A DNA stretch of 64,000 nucleotides from Haematobia irritans (lineage: Eukaryota > Arthropoda > Insecta > Diptera > Muscidae): NCBI RefSeq assembly GCF_050003625.1, contig NC_134401.1:98620852-98684851 (forward strand), written 5' to 3'. The notes under the pieces are model-generated. The model saw nothing but the letters and a program-made list of their open reading frames with translations, did no database searches and was not told the DNA's origin. Positions 43,735 through 58,316 of the stretch are shown piece after piece; position 1 is the stretch's first letter, and every line of letters begins with the position of its first letter. Made by a program: the position numbers and the translations under genes.

Positions 43735-44577
43735 TAGTAGCAATACCATGGTCCACGATTTATCCGGGCCTTTGCCCAAGTTGCATGATTAACTCACTGT
43801 ACCCTTTTCCAGTCATCGGGTGTAGTGAGTAGACCTTAAGGCAAGTTGAGAAGACTGGTCAAGTACTCATCTTCCTGTATGGCGTAGATGCTTTGACATC
43901 AACATTTGACATTCTGTAGAGGCGCGACGCCTCGGTAGCATGGACTTTATTTTATGACATCGGTTACTTCGTTTACCACAGATGCCACGAATGGTTCTAT
44001 ATTTCGCTCTTTCACTCTCGATATGCTCGTACAACTGCCGGTTAAAAAGCTTCTTTACGGATCTGTCGTCCAAGGTGATAACAGGTTCCTATAGGAATCT
44101 TTCTATGACCCACAACTTACCCGCTTCCAGCCAAGTTTAGAAGTATGGTCAAGTGCGACTTAAATCCCTTTATGCGTAGACGTATCGACATCAGCATCGA
44201 GATTCTATCGAGGCATTGACGATTTTTATGGCATCGGTTACCATGGATGCGACGAATAACTCTATTTGTCGCTCTACCACTCTCGATATGCTCGAAAAAT
44301 TGCTGATCTCTTCAGATCAGACGCCGAAGGTGACTACAACCCCATCATACCAAATTTCTAAAGAGGTCTTACTGTGGTACATTGCTTACCAGTGCCTGTG
44401 ACTAAGTTATATTGCTACAGATAGTCTAGATTCGATTCTCCGAATCTAGGATTAGCATGACGAAGCTCATCAAACTCGTCTGTTGGGAAAGTATGTCACC
44501 CGTGTGCAATTTGATCAGCGGCTGCTGCGTTAATGATGTCCAAAAACTTCCTCTTGGCAACATGAACCTAATATAAT
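43735..44577. repeat. Degenerate duplicated block, unidentified
   Basis: A segment at about 43960-44060 (ATCGGTTACTTCG, TCACTCTCGATATGCTCG) recurs at 44230-44310 (ATCGGTTACCATGG, CCACTCTCGATATGCTCG). Reverse translation gives SISRVKERNIEPFVASVV and SISRVVERQIELFVASMV, which may be decayed coding sequence of an unknown element. I do not recognise it. Confidence 0.5.
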
Positions 44578-44664
44578 ATTTTTATACCCCCATTCATGGG
44601 CGAATAATAACTTTGTCATTCCCTTTGTAACACATCGATATATTGATTTCCGACTATATAAAGT

Positions 44665-44803
44665 AACGTTTTCCAGGTCCGCCAGTAATCTGAAGCTACA
44701 TGCTCCTAAACTTCATTTAGGCATTGCACAAAATGGAGGACACTCACAAAGAGGTGTTTGATTCCTTTTCCTCTGCATCATGACAGCTCATACAGTAGTC
44801 ATT
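44665..44803 (-). mobile_element. LINE copy 3, Cys/His tail fragment
   Basis: Matches the reverse of the LINE C-terminal coding end (CGCCAGTAATCTGAAGCTAC, GCATCATGACAGCTCATACA; compare 37.65-37.80 kb). Interrupted on its 5' side by the DD41D element. Confidence 0.85.
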
Positions 44804-44805
44804 AT

Positions 44806-46165
<1,360 letters not shown>

Positions 46166-46358
46166 AATGTTAAAAATTTCAAGTTTAACTTTAGAAATCA
46201 TACATTTGAACCAATTGTCCTCAAAGAGGCGTACGTTCCGTCAATTTCACTTGAAGTTCAAAAATTAGAGAGAAAAGAAGAAAAAGAAAATTATGGTATG
46301 CGTTCCATGGTATTAAAGATTCGGCCCGACCGAACTTTTAGCCGTATACCCTTGTTTC

Positions 46359-47091
46359 AGTCTAAGTTAGTTTAGCTTAAATAATTTTGTTGTTTTTAGG
46401 CGTGTTTCACAAAAACTTCCCTTCTTAATGATTCTGAATTATGGGCATTATGGGAAAATTTTTATAGTACCAAAATATCATTGACCAATGGTATGTATGT
46501 TGGCTTAAATAGTGCCATAAAATACCATGAAAGTTAAATTCTTATTTCAAATCATCAAAGTAATCGTTCAAAAAAAGAACAAACGACACGAGTAAAACGC
46601 TGGCTATAACAAGCTCCCATCTCTGGCATTTTCTTAAGAGAGGATATTAAGGAGTAAACTAAAGAGATATCAATGCTTTTACAGCATACAAAGAGCACAA
46701 AATGTATATTTAAAGAGAATAGCAAGGCAAACGGCTGAAATAGGAAAACAAATAACAACAGCAGCATGGTTGATGGACGGACAAACGCACGATGATGACA
46801 TACTAGATGGTCGGACAGACGAATCATTTTCTGAGGAGGAAAATGTTTTTCATTTGCCTGACGCTAACGCTAGGGGGTGTACATTCATCTTTTCCACATG
46901 GGCTCTATGGGAGACAATTCGCATTGAATGAAGGCAGTCGCTATTTGTAACTCATCACGTCAGCGAGTTTTTGCCCCCAAAGAGAAAAATTGTTTCGCTT
47001 TGGGGTAAAAACTAAAACTAAAGTGCCTTGGTTATCATTTTGAAAGTAATTGTTTTCATGTTAAATATTAGCAAAATAATCGGAATTAAAA
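46359..47091 (+). promoter_or_regulatory. Probable 5' region of gene 2
   Basis: About 730 bp with no recognised mobile element, ending at the gene 2 start. I see no definite TATA box; AAAAACTAAAACTAAAG and a CATGTTAAATATTAGC stretch are just upstream. The context AAAATGG at the start is acceptable for insects. Confidence 0.35.
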
Positions 47092-47185
47092 ATGGATGTC
47101 CCTGAATTAACACAGGAATCCATTGACAGATTGACCAAATTATTAGACAATTGGAGATTGAGATTTCTATTACCTCAATTTATTG
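47092..47185 (+). CDS. Gene 2, exon 1: first half of a SAM-like domain
   Basis: ATG to G|GTGAGT, 31 codons plus one base: MDVPELTQESIDRLTKLL, then DNWRLRFLLPQFI. The phase-1 donor fits the acceptor at 52074 to make a Glu codon and an 852-nt frame (283 aa). The hydrophobic spacing agrees with exon 1 of gene 1. Strong donor and good frame continuation support the call. Confidence 0.8.
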
Positions 47186-48725
47186 GTGAGTAAAGCTGAG
47201 TGAGGTGCAAAGGGATTCTGTGCGTGTGTGGCATCTATGCATCAGCCATCAGCTATGTATTCAGGGGTTTTATTTTAAATCACAACATAATGCATACAAG
47301 CAAATGTGCATCAATTCAATTAGCATACGTAGTAACTTTACAGTGGTCTCTCTGTAATGTATGTTACTGAACAACATGTTGCAGATTAGAGTCCGAGCAA
47401 AAATTGGTGTTCGTGCGTGACCGTGAGTCCTACCAAAAAATATCGTACGTGAGTGTGCGTAAATAAGATTTCTCCGTCGTGAGTGTGCGTGAGCGTGAGC
47501 ACAATATTACTCACGTGCACACCTCTAATTTGAACCACTTAACTTATCACAGATCCAATTACACACGAGTATTCGTCATCTTATTACCTTTCATTTAAGT
47601 ACCAACAATATATAATCGGACATTTCTAACTCGAGATAACATATATTGTGTTTAGTGAAAAAAGTGCGAAAATTAAAAAATAACGGGATATCTCACAAAC
47701 TGTTCCATAAAAAATTTTTAAACATTTTTTTCGAATTCTGCAGCTCAAAATACATAAGAAAAGTTGATTTTTATCAAGTATACATTTTGTGTGTAAACCA
47801 GTGTTATTTATTTATTATTTATCTCGGGTTTTGATTAATTAAAAAATTAATTCTATATAAACATATATTTAAATGAAATAATTTTCCCTTTCGGGAAATA
47901 GCATCCAAAAGCAAAATGAAATAAAGGAATTCGGTTAAAGTTTTTACAAATGTATGTTTTTAAATAAAATAAAAAAATATGTAAATTTAAAATTATGAAT
48001 ATTTACTAAATTCATGATTGAAGTTGTTGTTATACAATATTTTTTTCCAAGATCAATAAATGTTATTTTTGATAATGAAAAAAAAAACATGATTTTTTTG
48101 GAATTTTTTTCATTGTTGTGTTGTTTTATTGCATGCAAAAAAATTAGGCTTTATTTTGTTACGAAACCGCTTGGCATATTATTTCCTTTCCATTTTCCGG
48201 AGCCATAATTTTCTTGTCATTTTTTAAGAAAGTATATAAGTTAGTACTTTGTTATGCGTTTTCCAACTCTATTTTAGTTTGATTTTTATTTGGATTTGAG
48301 TCAAAGTTTATTGACCCATTGAATACACAGAAAAATGTTCTCTGATTTATCCAATTAATGATTTTATGAAAACTGCTTAAAGCACGAAAATGATGTTATC
48401 GATCACAGAATTAATTATAAGTAACAGATATACTTAATAAAAAAAAATAATCGATTTCATTGGCACTTTTAATATATTTTTATTTTTTTAAGTTGAACCA
48501 ATTAAAAAGTATTGGTTCAACATAAAAAAAAATAATTGATTTTGTTAGAAAAACTCAATTCATTTTTTAATTGAGACAATCAATTATTTACTATAATATT
48601 ATTTATTATTATTTTTCCCATAGATAAAATATTTTTATTGTAATTTATGAATATTCCGATTACAATTATAATGGGATGTTCCTTGCATTGGACATAAAAT
48701 TTCCAATTATTTTTTTAATAGAAAC
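47186..48725. other. Start of the 4.9-kb intron of gene 2
   Basis: AT-rich. A GTGAGTGTGCGTGAGCGTGAG-like tract is at about 47449-47489, and weak ACACAAA MITE similarity (TACACAGAAAAATGTTCTCT, AATTGATTTTGTTAG) at about 48.33-48.58 kb. No gene. Confidence 0.5.
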
Positions 48726-48890
48726 ATTTTTATACCCTCCACCAAAGGATGGGGGGTATATTAACTTTGTCATTCCGTTTGTAACACATCGAAATATTGC
48801 TCTAAGACCCCATAAAGTATATATATTCTGGGTCGTGGTGAAATTCTGAGTCGATCTGAGCATGTCCGTCCGTCCGTCCGTCCGTCTGTT

Positions 48891-49224
48891 AGGTTAGGTT
48901 AGGTTATGGGGCAGCCCGATGTATCAGGCTCACTTAGACTATTCAGTCCATTGTGATACCACAGTGGTGAACTTCTCTCTTATCACTGAGTGCTGCCCGA
49001 TTCCATGTTAAGCTCAATGACAAGGGACCTCCTTTTTATAGCCGAGTCCGAAGGGCGTTCCACATTCCTGTGAAACCACTTAGAGAAGCTTTGAAACCCT
49101 CAGAAATGTCAACATCATTACTGAGGTGGGATAATCCACGGCTGAAAAACTTTTTGGTGTTCGGTCGTAGCAGGAATCGAACCCACGATCTTGTGTATGC
49201 AAGGCGGGCATGCTAACCATTGCA
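48891..49224 (-). mobile_element. SINE with perfect 9-bp target duplication
   Basis: CCGTCTGTT at 48882-48890 and 49225-49233 brackets a SINE that inserted into the GTCY microsatellite of F1. The tail is AGGTTAGGTTAGGTT in reverse; the head starts within GCAATGGTTAGCATGCC, slightly 5'-truncated. Confidence 0.93.
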
Positions 49225-50131
49225 CCGTCTGTTGAAATCACGCTAACTTCCGAACGAAACAAGCTATCGACTTGAAACTTGGCACAAGTAGTTGTTATTG
49301 ATGTAGGTCGGATGGTATGGGCCATATCGGTCCACTTTTACGTATAGCCCCCATATAAACGGACTCCCAAATTTGGCTTGCGAATCCTCTAAGAGAAGCA
49401 AATTTCATCCGATCCGGCTGAAATTTGGTACATGGTGTTAGTATATGGTCTCTAACAACCATGCAAAAATTGGTCCACATCGGTCCATAATTATATACAG
49501 CCCCCATATAAATCGATCACCAGATTTGACCTCCGGAGCCTCTTGGAAGACCAAAATTCATTTGATTCAGTTCAAATTTGGTACGTGGTGTTAATATATG
49601 GCCTCAAACACCCATGCAAAAACTGGTTAAAATCGGTCCATAATTATATATATAGTCCCCATATAAACCGATCCCCAGATTTGACCTCCGGTGCCTTATG
49701 GAGAAGCAAAATTCATCCGATCTGGTTGAAATTTGGTACGTGGTGGTAGTATATGCTATTTAACAACCATGCCAAAAGTGGTCACTATCAGTCCATAATC
49801 ATACACGCAAAGAAAAAAAACGTTTGGAAAACGTGTACCGAAAACGTTTTTCTTTTGTTAGAGTTTTTTGAATTGCTTCGAAAATTTTAAACTTTTATCA
49901 CCAAAAAATTTCGTTTGTTACAAAATTTTTATTTTTTCAATAAAAAAAGTTATTTTTGAAACAACAACACAGTCCATTTCGTTTATATCAAACACTGTTC
50001 TTTTTTGACTTTAGGTCTTTAATAAGATACATTTTACAGTTCAAAATTTAATATACTACAATGTAATGTTGAACATTTTTTCGGAATCTTCCGAACATAT
50101 CTGGAATACATGTAAACAAAAAAAAAGAGAA

Positions 50132-50207
50132 CTTTGGTCGAAGCAGGGATCGAACCCACGACCCTTGGCATGCAAGTCGGACGTAGCAACCACTGCTCCA
50201 CGGTGCC
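50132..50207 (-). ncRNA. tRNA-like module T2 of CACGC element 4
   Basis: Minus-strand GGCACCGTGGAGCAGTGG and GGTTCGATCCC, then CTTCGACCAAAGTTCTC and T9. Confidence 0.6.
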
Positions 50208-50320
50208 AAACTAAATGTTTGTTTCTGTTAAATAAACTTTGTTTATTCGGTTCGTGGGCGCCGCAAGCTATGCTATATAAATACAACTTATATGGATATT
50301 TATCTATTGATGACCATAAC

Positions 50321-50392
50321 AGGTACATAGCTCAGTGGTTAGTGTGTTGGCTTACAAAGTGAATGGTCCGCGGTTCGATTCTCCGTCCAGGC
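50321..50392 (+). ncRNA. tRNA-like module T1 of CACGC element 4
   Basis: GGTACATAGCTCAGTGG and GGTTCGATTCT boxes, with TTTT about 14 nt downstream. Confidence 0.55.
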
Positions 50393-51214
50393 GAAAGGTA
50401 AAAAAATTTTAAAAATTTATAAAATCGTATAATTTCTTCTACATTGTTGGTATTACAGGAAAAGGTGTTAAGAACTAAAAAATCTCGTGGATGTGAGAAA
50501 GATGTGAGGGAAAATGCAATTAGCAAGAAAACAATGTTTTTTTTTTTGAGTTTGTCTTTATGAAATTGTTTTTACATCCTGGAAAAGAATAAACGTTTAT
50601 CACAAAAAGTATATACTTTTCTTCCAAAAACACTTCCTTACAGCGAAAAGCAAATGAGAAACGAACTTTGTTTGTCTAAAATTTCGTTTGGGAGGAAAGA
50701 ATTATTTCTTTGCGTGTATATAGCCCCCATATAAACCGATCCCGAGATTTGGTTTTGGAGCCTCTTGGAGGAGCAAATTTCACCCGAGTCAGTTGAAATT
50801 TGGTACATTGTGCTAGTATATGGCCGTTAACAACCGTGCCTAACTAGGTCCATATATATCCCTCAGATAAATCGATCCCCAATCACACAAAAATTGGTCC
50901 ATATCAAGTTCATAATTGTATATAGCCCCCACATAAGCGACCCCCATATTTCAATTCTGGCTCTCTACGTATCGTGCAAAAAGTCCATATCGATTCGTAA
51001 TTATTTGTAGACTTACCTATACATAACTTTTTTGTCTAATATATACCACGTATGGACTAACTCACAATTTAGAAAACGATGTTAAGAAGTTTTAAGATAC
51101 CACAACCCAAGTAATTCGATTGTGGATGACATTCTTTCGTAGAAGTTTCAACGCAATCCATGGCGGAGGGTACATAAGATTCGGCCTGGCCGAACTTACA
51201 GCCGTATATACTTG

Positions 51215-52074
51215 TTATTTAATTAAAATGTTATTTGATATACTTAATACTTTAATTAAAAATATTACTTTTACCAATTAACAAAAAAGAATAATGTCAG
51301 TTATGAAAATGAATGAAATGTTTGTATTACATCTTTAATTTCCATATTTAAAATGTATTATTATAATTTTGTTAACGTTTTTAGAACAGATTACAAATTA
51401 ATATTAAATATCACTGCATAAACAATAACTTTGACGACGTATTAATCACGTGTTACGCGGTTGTTAACCCTGGAAAGTCACGTCATCCCTCGTCATTTTG
51501 ACTACGGCTTATTTCATGACGCTATAATTTGCATCGTGAGGAAAAATGAGGACCAAAACTGAATTTATTTCCTTATTCAATTTGTTTTTAATTGGTATAA
51601 GAAAAAATTCATAAAATGGTTGTATTGGTATAACTTAAATTTATCATTTCCTAATCGACCAAAATGCATTCTAAATCGAAAATGAAATTACGCGTCGTCA
51701 TTTTGGCGAAGGATGACTGTCCAGGGTTAAAAATGTAGCATTACAGCATTTAGTTTAAGGTTCTTTTTTTATCAAATTGTAACAAAAAATTATTTTTACT
51801 TAATAATGCAAAAAATGACTTTTTCTGACAAAAATGGATCAAATTACCTATGGTGCAATCATAGGAAGGACGATTCTTTGGTACGATTTTCTTGAACTCT
51901 TGGACAGAAATTTAAATTTAATTAAGAAATTTAATTGACTTTGATTTTATCAGTTAATTTTTAAATTGATTACACCTGCAACTTCCCTCAACTTTTAAAT
52001 TATAAATATTTTAGTGTTATTTTTTCTGTGCAATATCCTTAAATTATGTCCTTATAATTTCGACTAAATTACAG
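51215..52074. other. End of the gene 2 intron
   Basis: AT-rich with TTTAATTGACTTTGATTTTA-like strings near 51.93 kb that may be ACACAAA MITE remains. It ends with CGACTAAATTACAG, where CTAAATTACAG has a reasonable branch point and acceptor. Confidence 0.5.
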
Positions 52075-52832
52075 AGGAAAAAATTGATGAAGAAGTTTTG
52101 GAAATGATTGATGCTTCTCACATTAATTTACTGCTGCATAAATATCCCATGGGAGTACAAATAAGATTTGCCCATCACTTAAACAATTGGCGTAAGAATA
52201 TAGGAAAGCCATTAAATACATTTACATTCAAAGAAATTTTACCGAATATCCGTCCTATGGAGGCATATGAATGCTACAATGAAAGAGAAAATTCCTTAAT
52301 ATCTAAAGAAAGAACTAAAGATGTAAAGGATTCTCTAGTTGCAAATGATAACGGAAATATAGCCGCCGACAAGTTTTCTAAGAGAAATTCATCGATCCAC
52401 CCTATTGCTATAGAAACTGAAACAGTGAAAAGTCTTTCAATGATCTGTAAACCAAAAATAGATTTAGAAGAACTTCTTTTGAAATCCCCACCAAATGGTC
52501 CTGATCTCATACAAATCTACGGAAAGCAAAAACATTTTACTCACCTAGATCGCAAACGGTTAGTTAGCACCGTGGTAAACTATTATCTAGAATGTAAGCT
52601 GCCACTGGATTTGGCTACTAGTTATGATCTGGAGGATGCTATTATTAAAATGTTTCCCAGTGAAACTTTGAAGATGTATCGCAATGGTAAACAAGGGAAA
52701 ATATTCAATCGCTATAATCAAGAGAAACTCAAAGAAAAGGAGATCGGAGAACAAATTAGAGATGAATCCATGAATGACAATTTTGAAGGAGTGCTGAATG
52801 ATGGTTCTATTACGCATTTGCATCATGAGTAA
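52075..52832 (+). CDS. Gene 2, exon 2: SAM-like domain end plus paralogue-family module
   Basis: With exon 1 it encodes 283 aa. Residues about 11-72: SAM-like domain, completed here by EEKIDEEVLEMI, HINLLLHKYPMGVQIRF and HLNNWRKNIG. Residues about 80-155: polar linker. Residues about 163-251: family module with HLDRKRLVSTVVNYYLE, YDLEDAIIKMFPSETLKMYR and GKQGKIFNRYNQEKLKEKE. The C-terminus is acidic, ending THLHHE. It is colinear with gene 1, with matching intron position and phase, so the two are tandem paralogues. AATAAA lies 67 bp after the stop. No signal peptide or membrane helix. Function unknown; I do not recognise a named orthologue. Confidence 0.87.
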
Positions 52833-52898
52833 GTAAGTAGTGTAAGTAGCTGTGAGTTAATGCACGTAAACAGAATTAATGTTTTTTCCGATTTATGG

Positions 52899-52904
52899 AA
52901 TAAA
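52899..52904 (+). promoter_or_regulatory. Poly(A) signal of gene 2
   Basis: AATAAA in TATGGAATAAATGAAC, a normal distance after the stop codon at 52832. Confidence 0.6.
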
Positions 52905-53055
52905 TGAACTAGGTCGTGCTGAAATTTAACTGAAATGTATACAACTTTTTGAGATTTCAAAAATGCATTGTTACAACAAGGAAACTGTAATGATAGTCTT
53001 TGCAACAAGCTTTTCATACTTATCATAAAAGAAAAAATTAACTACACCTAGAGAA

Positions 53056-54594
53056 AACAAGTAAGGAAAGTCTAAAGTCGGGCGGGGCCGACTATATTAT
53101 ACCCTGCACCACTTTGTAGATCTAAATTTTCGATACCATATCACATCCGTCAAATGTGTTGGGGGCTATATATACAGGTTTGTCCCAAATACATACATTT
53201 AAATATCACTTGATCTGGACAGAATTTGATAGACTTCTACAAAATCTATAGACTCAAAATTTAAGTCGGCTAAATATGGGAAACATTTAAATCTGAAGCA
53301 ATTTTAAGGAAACTTCGCAAAAGTTTATTTATGATTTTTCGCTCGATATATATGTATTAGAAGTTTAGGAAAATTAGAGTCATTTTTACAACTTTTCGAC
53401 TAAGCAGTGGTGATTTTACAAGGATAATGTTGGTATTTTGACCATTTTTGTCGAAATCAGAAAAACATATATACGGGAGATATATCGAAATCTGAACCGA
53501 TTTCAACCAAACTTGGCACACATAGCTACAATGCTAATTCTACTCCCTGTGCAAAATTTCAACTAAATCGGAGCAAAAAATTGGCCTCTGTGGTCATATG
53601 AGTGGAAATAGGGCGAAAGCTATATATGGGAGCTATATCTAAATCTGAACCGATTTCAACCAAATTTGGCACGCATAGCACCAATGCTAATTCTACTCCC
53701 TGTGCAAAATTTCAACTAAATCGGAGTTAAAAATTGGCCTCTGTGGTCATATGAGTGTAAATCGGGCGAAAGCTATATATGGGAGCTATATCTAAATCCG
53801 AACCGATTTCAACCAAATTTGGCACACATAGCTACAATGCTAATTCTACTCCCTGTTCAAAATTTCAACTAAATCGGAAGAAAAAATTGGCCTCTGTGTC
53901 ATATGAGCGGAAATCGGGCGAAAGCTATATATGGGAGCTATATCTAAATCTGAACCGATTTCAACCAAATTTGGCACACATAGCTACAATGCTAATTCTA
54001 CTCCCTGTGCAAAATTTCAACTAAATCGGAAGAAAAAATTGGCCTCTGTGGTCATATGAGCGGAAATCGGGCGAATGCTATATATGGGAGCTATATCCAA
54101 ATCTGAACCGATTTCAATCAAATTTGACACACTTGACTACACTACTAATTGTACTCCTAGTGCAAAATTTCAACCAAATTGGGGTAAAACTCTGGCTTCT
54201 GGGACCGTATTAGTACCTATCGGGCGATAGATATATATGGGAGCTTTATCTAAATCTGAACCGATTTCAATAAAATTTGGCACACTTGACTATAGTACTA
54301 ATTGTTCTTCTTGTGTAAAATGTTAAGCAAATTAGGGTAAAACTCTGTCTTCTGGGGCCATATAAAACATACAAAACACATTCTTGTGCCAAATTTGAAG
54401 ACGATTGGACTAAAACTGCGACCTAGACTTTGATTACAAAAATGTGTTCACGGACAGACGGACATCGCTATATCGACTCAGGAGCCCACCCTGAGCATTT
54501 TTGCCAAAGACACCATGTGTCTATCTCGTCTCCTTCTGGGTGTTGCAAACATATGCACTATCTTATACTATCCTGTTCCACAGTGTGGCGCAGG
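53056..54594 (+). mobile_element. F3 DINE-like repeat, full length
   Basis: Tip AACAAGTAAGGAAAGTCTAA with the GGGCGGGGCC hairpin-like stretch and TTATACCCTGCACCAC; end CCTGTTCCACAGTGTGGCGC. Internal modules: GCGAAAGC starts at 53613, 53766, 53918 and 54071 (152-153 bp apart). It ends at the 29-bp minisatellite. Confidence 0.88.
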
Positions 54595-56750
54595 GGCAAA
54601 ATTTTCTATGGAAATAAAATTTTGACAAAATTTTCTATAGAAATAAAATTTTGCGAACGTTTTCTATAGAAATAAAAATTTTGTGGCGCAGGGGCAAAAT
54701 TTTCTATGGAAATAAAATTTTGACAAAATTTTCTATAGAAATAAAATTTTGCGAACGTTTTCTATAGAAATAAAAATTTTGAGGAAATTTTCTATAGAAT
54801 TAAAATTTGCGAAAATTTTCTATAGAAATGGAATTTTGACAAAATTATCTATAGATATAAAATTTTGTGAAAATTTTCTAAAAAAAAATTTGGAAATTTT
54901 TCTTTGCAAATAAAATTTTGACAAAATTTTCTATAGAAATAGAATTTTGACAAAATTTTCGTTAGAAATAAAATCTTGCGAAAATTTTCTATAGAAATAG
55001 ACATATGCACTAACTTATACTACCCTGTTCCACAGTGTGGTGCAGGGGCAAAATTTTCTATGAAAATAAAATTTTGACAAAATTTTTTATAGAAATAAAA
55101 TTTTGCGAACGTTTTCTATAGAAATAAAAATTTTGACAAAATTTTCTATAGAAATGAAATTTTGTGAAAATTTTCTATATTAAAAAAATTACAACATTTT
55201 CTATAGAAATAGAATTATGAAAAAAGCTTCTATACCCAGAAAAAAAAGCGTCGCCAAAAAAGTAATGAAAATGTCCTTTTTGGATCCGGAAGTGGTGCAA
55301 AATTGACGCAGAAGCGATGAATTTAACATGGTCTTTTCGTAGGACGGAAGTCCTCCATTTCAACAGCCGTTGCACTGAATTTGCATCACTTCTTTAGGTG
55401 TGATCCGAATTCAATGTTTTGGATGTAAATTAAAAAATTCTGTGATATTTTGTCAAATAACAATTTTTATAATTTTTTATAATTTTTAATGGATTCTAAC
55501 GCTTGTCGGAAACGTTTGACTTTAAATTTTATCAAAAATTCACAGTTTTTTCAGATTGGATTTAGCACTTTTTTCGACAAAATTTAAATGATTTGTACAT
55601 GTTTATGAATTCTTACTCTGCTATTAACCTATTTGAAACAAAAAAAGTTAAAATTACCCATTAAAAGTATGAAAAACCCAAGCTATAAAAAATTGAATTA
55701 AAAGAACTTCCTGGGTAGTTAAAATAAAGAACATAATTGGGAGTGCATTGGAAGTGTTTTTAAAGTTGTGCCTTTGGAAGAACTTCCAATTTTTTTGCTG
55801 GGTAGTAATGAAATTAGGGCAGAATTTTCTATAGAAATAAAATTTGGACACAATTCTTTACAGAAATAAAATTAGGACAACATTTTCTATGGAAATAAAA
55901 TTTGGACAAAAATTTCCATAGAAATATAATTTTGCAAAAATTTTCTATAGAAATAAAATTTTGCGAACGTTTTCTATAGAAATAAAAATGTTGAGGAAAT
56001 TTTCTATAGAAATAAAATTTGAGAAAATTTTCTATAGAAATAAAAATTTTGACAAAAATTTCTATAGAAATATATTTTTCTATAGATATAAAAATTTTGA
56101 CAAAAATTTCTATAGAAATAAAATTTTGAGAAAAATTACTAGGAAATAAAATTTTGATAAAAATTTATATAGTAATAAATTTTGGACAAAATTTTCTATA
56201 GAAATAAAATTTGGACGAAATTTTCTACAGAAATAAAATTTGGACGAAATTTTCTATAGAATTAAAATTTGGAAAAAAAATTTCTACAGAAATAAAATGA
56301 ATGAACAAATGAAGGAAGAGGAAGCACTCTCAAAAATAAGTCCAGCCCACTGCACTCAAATCGATGATTTGACTTTGGCAAAGTAAAAGTGAAGTATTGG
56401 TAAACAAATTTATTTAGACATAGCCGACTATCGAAAATCTTTTTTCGGGAGGTTCGAGTGTAATTTACTTTGGGTTTAGTGAATTGCCCAAATTTATTCT
56501 GATAATTGGTTGATAGTTTTGCTGCAAGTAGAGGATGCTGATAAGGAATGTGGTAATTCCGAAACGGCCGTCCATCCAACCATCTTGCAGTCCATAGGGC
56601 TTTGCCCAAATATATTTGACAAATACACTTTTCCTCTGTTGGTTAAGCTACACTCGTAGTTTAGTCAACGCATGGCTTTAAGCTGAAATCAAAACAACAA
56701 AAATTATTGAAGAACATATCAACAATAAAAAACAAGAGAAATAAAATTTG
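54595..56750 (+). repeat. 29-bp minisatellite, first part of the large array
   Basis: Unit AATTTTCTATAGAAATAAAA with TTTTGACAA, degenerate. The F3 end (CTGTTCCACAGTGTGGTGCA) recurs inside the array at about 55025-55046. A TA-flanked MITE (55235-55802) and an unrelated block (about 56300-56745, containing ACCATCTTGCAGTCCATAGG) interrupt it. Confidence 0.9.
55235..55802. mobile_element. TA-flanked MITE with CCCAGAAAAAAA tips
   Basis: CCCAGAAAAAAAAGCG and AATTTTTTTGCTGGG are inverted tips, with TA at 55233-55234 and 55803-55804. The 568-bp interior is non-coding. Confidence 0.82.
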
Positions 56751-57349
56751 GACAAATTTTTCTATAGAAATAAAGGATACACATTTTGTATATGACAACA
56801 TTTTCTATAGAAATAGAATTTTGACAAAATTTTCTATAGAAATAAAATTTTGACAAAATTGTCTAAAAAAAAAGAATTTTGACAAAATTTTCTAAAGAAA
56901 TAGAATTTTGACAAAATTTTCTAAAGAAATAGAATTTTGACAAAATTTTGTATAGAAATAAAATTTTGAAAAAAAAATTGCTACAGAAATAAAATGTTGA
57001 CAAAATTTTGTACAGAAATGGAATTTTGACAGAACTTCCTATAGAAATAAAATTTGGACAATATTTTCTATAGAAATATTAATTTTGACAAAATTTTCGA
57101 TAGAAATAAAATTTTGACAAAATTTTCTAAAGAAACAGAATTTTGACAAAATTTTGTAAAGAAATAGAATTTTGACAAAATTTTCTATAGAAATAAAATT
57201 TTGAAAAAATTTGCTACAGAAATAAATGATTTGACTTTGGATTTTGACAGAACTTCCTATAGAAATAAAATTTGGACAACATTTTTTATAGAAATAATAA
57301 TTTTGACAACATTTTCGATAGAAATAAAATTTTGACAAAATTTTCGATA

Positions 57350-57716
57350 CACTGAAAAAACAGTGAACCCACCAGGAAAGATAACTTTCGATTAATTTTA
57401 GAAAATTTGGAACTTTTGTAGAAAATTTTAACTAAACGGTATTACAAGCGCTGGCATCACTCCGATATGACAAAAATAAGTAAATATTTTTCGACAAATT
57501 CAAGAAAATTTATTAGACATAACTAATTTTTTTCAGTAGTTAAAGAAAATTTTGTAGTTTTAAGAGAAATCTTGGAGTTCAAAATTGCTAGAATGTCTTT
57601 AGTGACATACGAAGTTCATGATGGACACATTTTTGGTAAAATTTACAAATTTAAAGAAATAATGAACTATTTTGTAAGAAATACGAAATTAGGAAATCTT
57701 TATGCTTTATTTGTGT
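57350..57716. mobile_element. Truncated MITE copy 1
   Basis: Begins CACTGAAAAAACAGTGAACC and stops after ATTTGTGTATA, where minisatellite resumes. The full copy is at 59318. Confidence 0.85.
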
Positions 57717-58316
57717 ATAAAATTTTCTATAGAAATAAAATTTTGACAAAATTTTCTATAGAAATAAAATTTTGACAAAATTGTCTAAAAAAAAAAGAAT
57801 TTTGACAAAATTTTCTAAAGAAATAGAATTTTGACAAAATTTTCTAAAGAAATAGAATTTTGACAAAATTTTCTATAGAAATAAAATTTTGAAAAAAAAA
57901 TTGCTACAGAAATAAAATGTTGACAAAATTTTGTACAGAAATGGAATTTTGACAGAACTTCCTATAGAAATAAAATTTGGACAATATTTTCTATAGAAAT
58001 ATTAATTTTGACAAAATTTTCGATAGAAATAAAATTTTGACAAAATTTTCTAAAGAAACAGAATTTTGACAAAATTTTGTAAAGAAATAGAATTTTGACA
58101 AAATTTTCTATAGAAATAAAATTTTGAAAAAATTTGCTACAGAAATAAAATTTTGCGAAAATTTTCTATAGAAATGAAATTTTGGCAAAATTTTCTACAG
58201 AAATAGAATTTTGACAGAACTTCCTATAGAAATAAAATTTGGACAACATTTTTTATAGAAATAATAATTTTGACAACATTTTCGATAGAAATAAAATTTT
58301 GACAAAATTTTCGATA

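Larger units (their letters stand above)
49804..50716. mobile_element. CACGC element, copy 4
   Basis: CACGCAAAGAAAAAAAACG and TTTCTTTGCGTG tips, TA-flanked (49802-49803, 50717-50718). Same orientation as copy 3. The surrounding F1 module (CATAATTATATATAGCCCCC) gives the empty site. Confidence 0.92.
48726..51214 (+). mobile_element. F1 DINE-like repeat, full length with two nested insertions
   Basis: Both F1 tips are present: TATACCCTCCACCAAAGGAT at the left and GGCCTGGCCGAACTTACAGC then CGTATATACTTG at the right. It has the GTCCGTCCGTCCGTCC microsatellite, several 153-bp modules, a SINE at 48891-49224 and a CACGC element at 49804-50716. It is the best reference copy for the family in this window and sits in the gene 2 intron. 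Confidence 0.9.
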
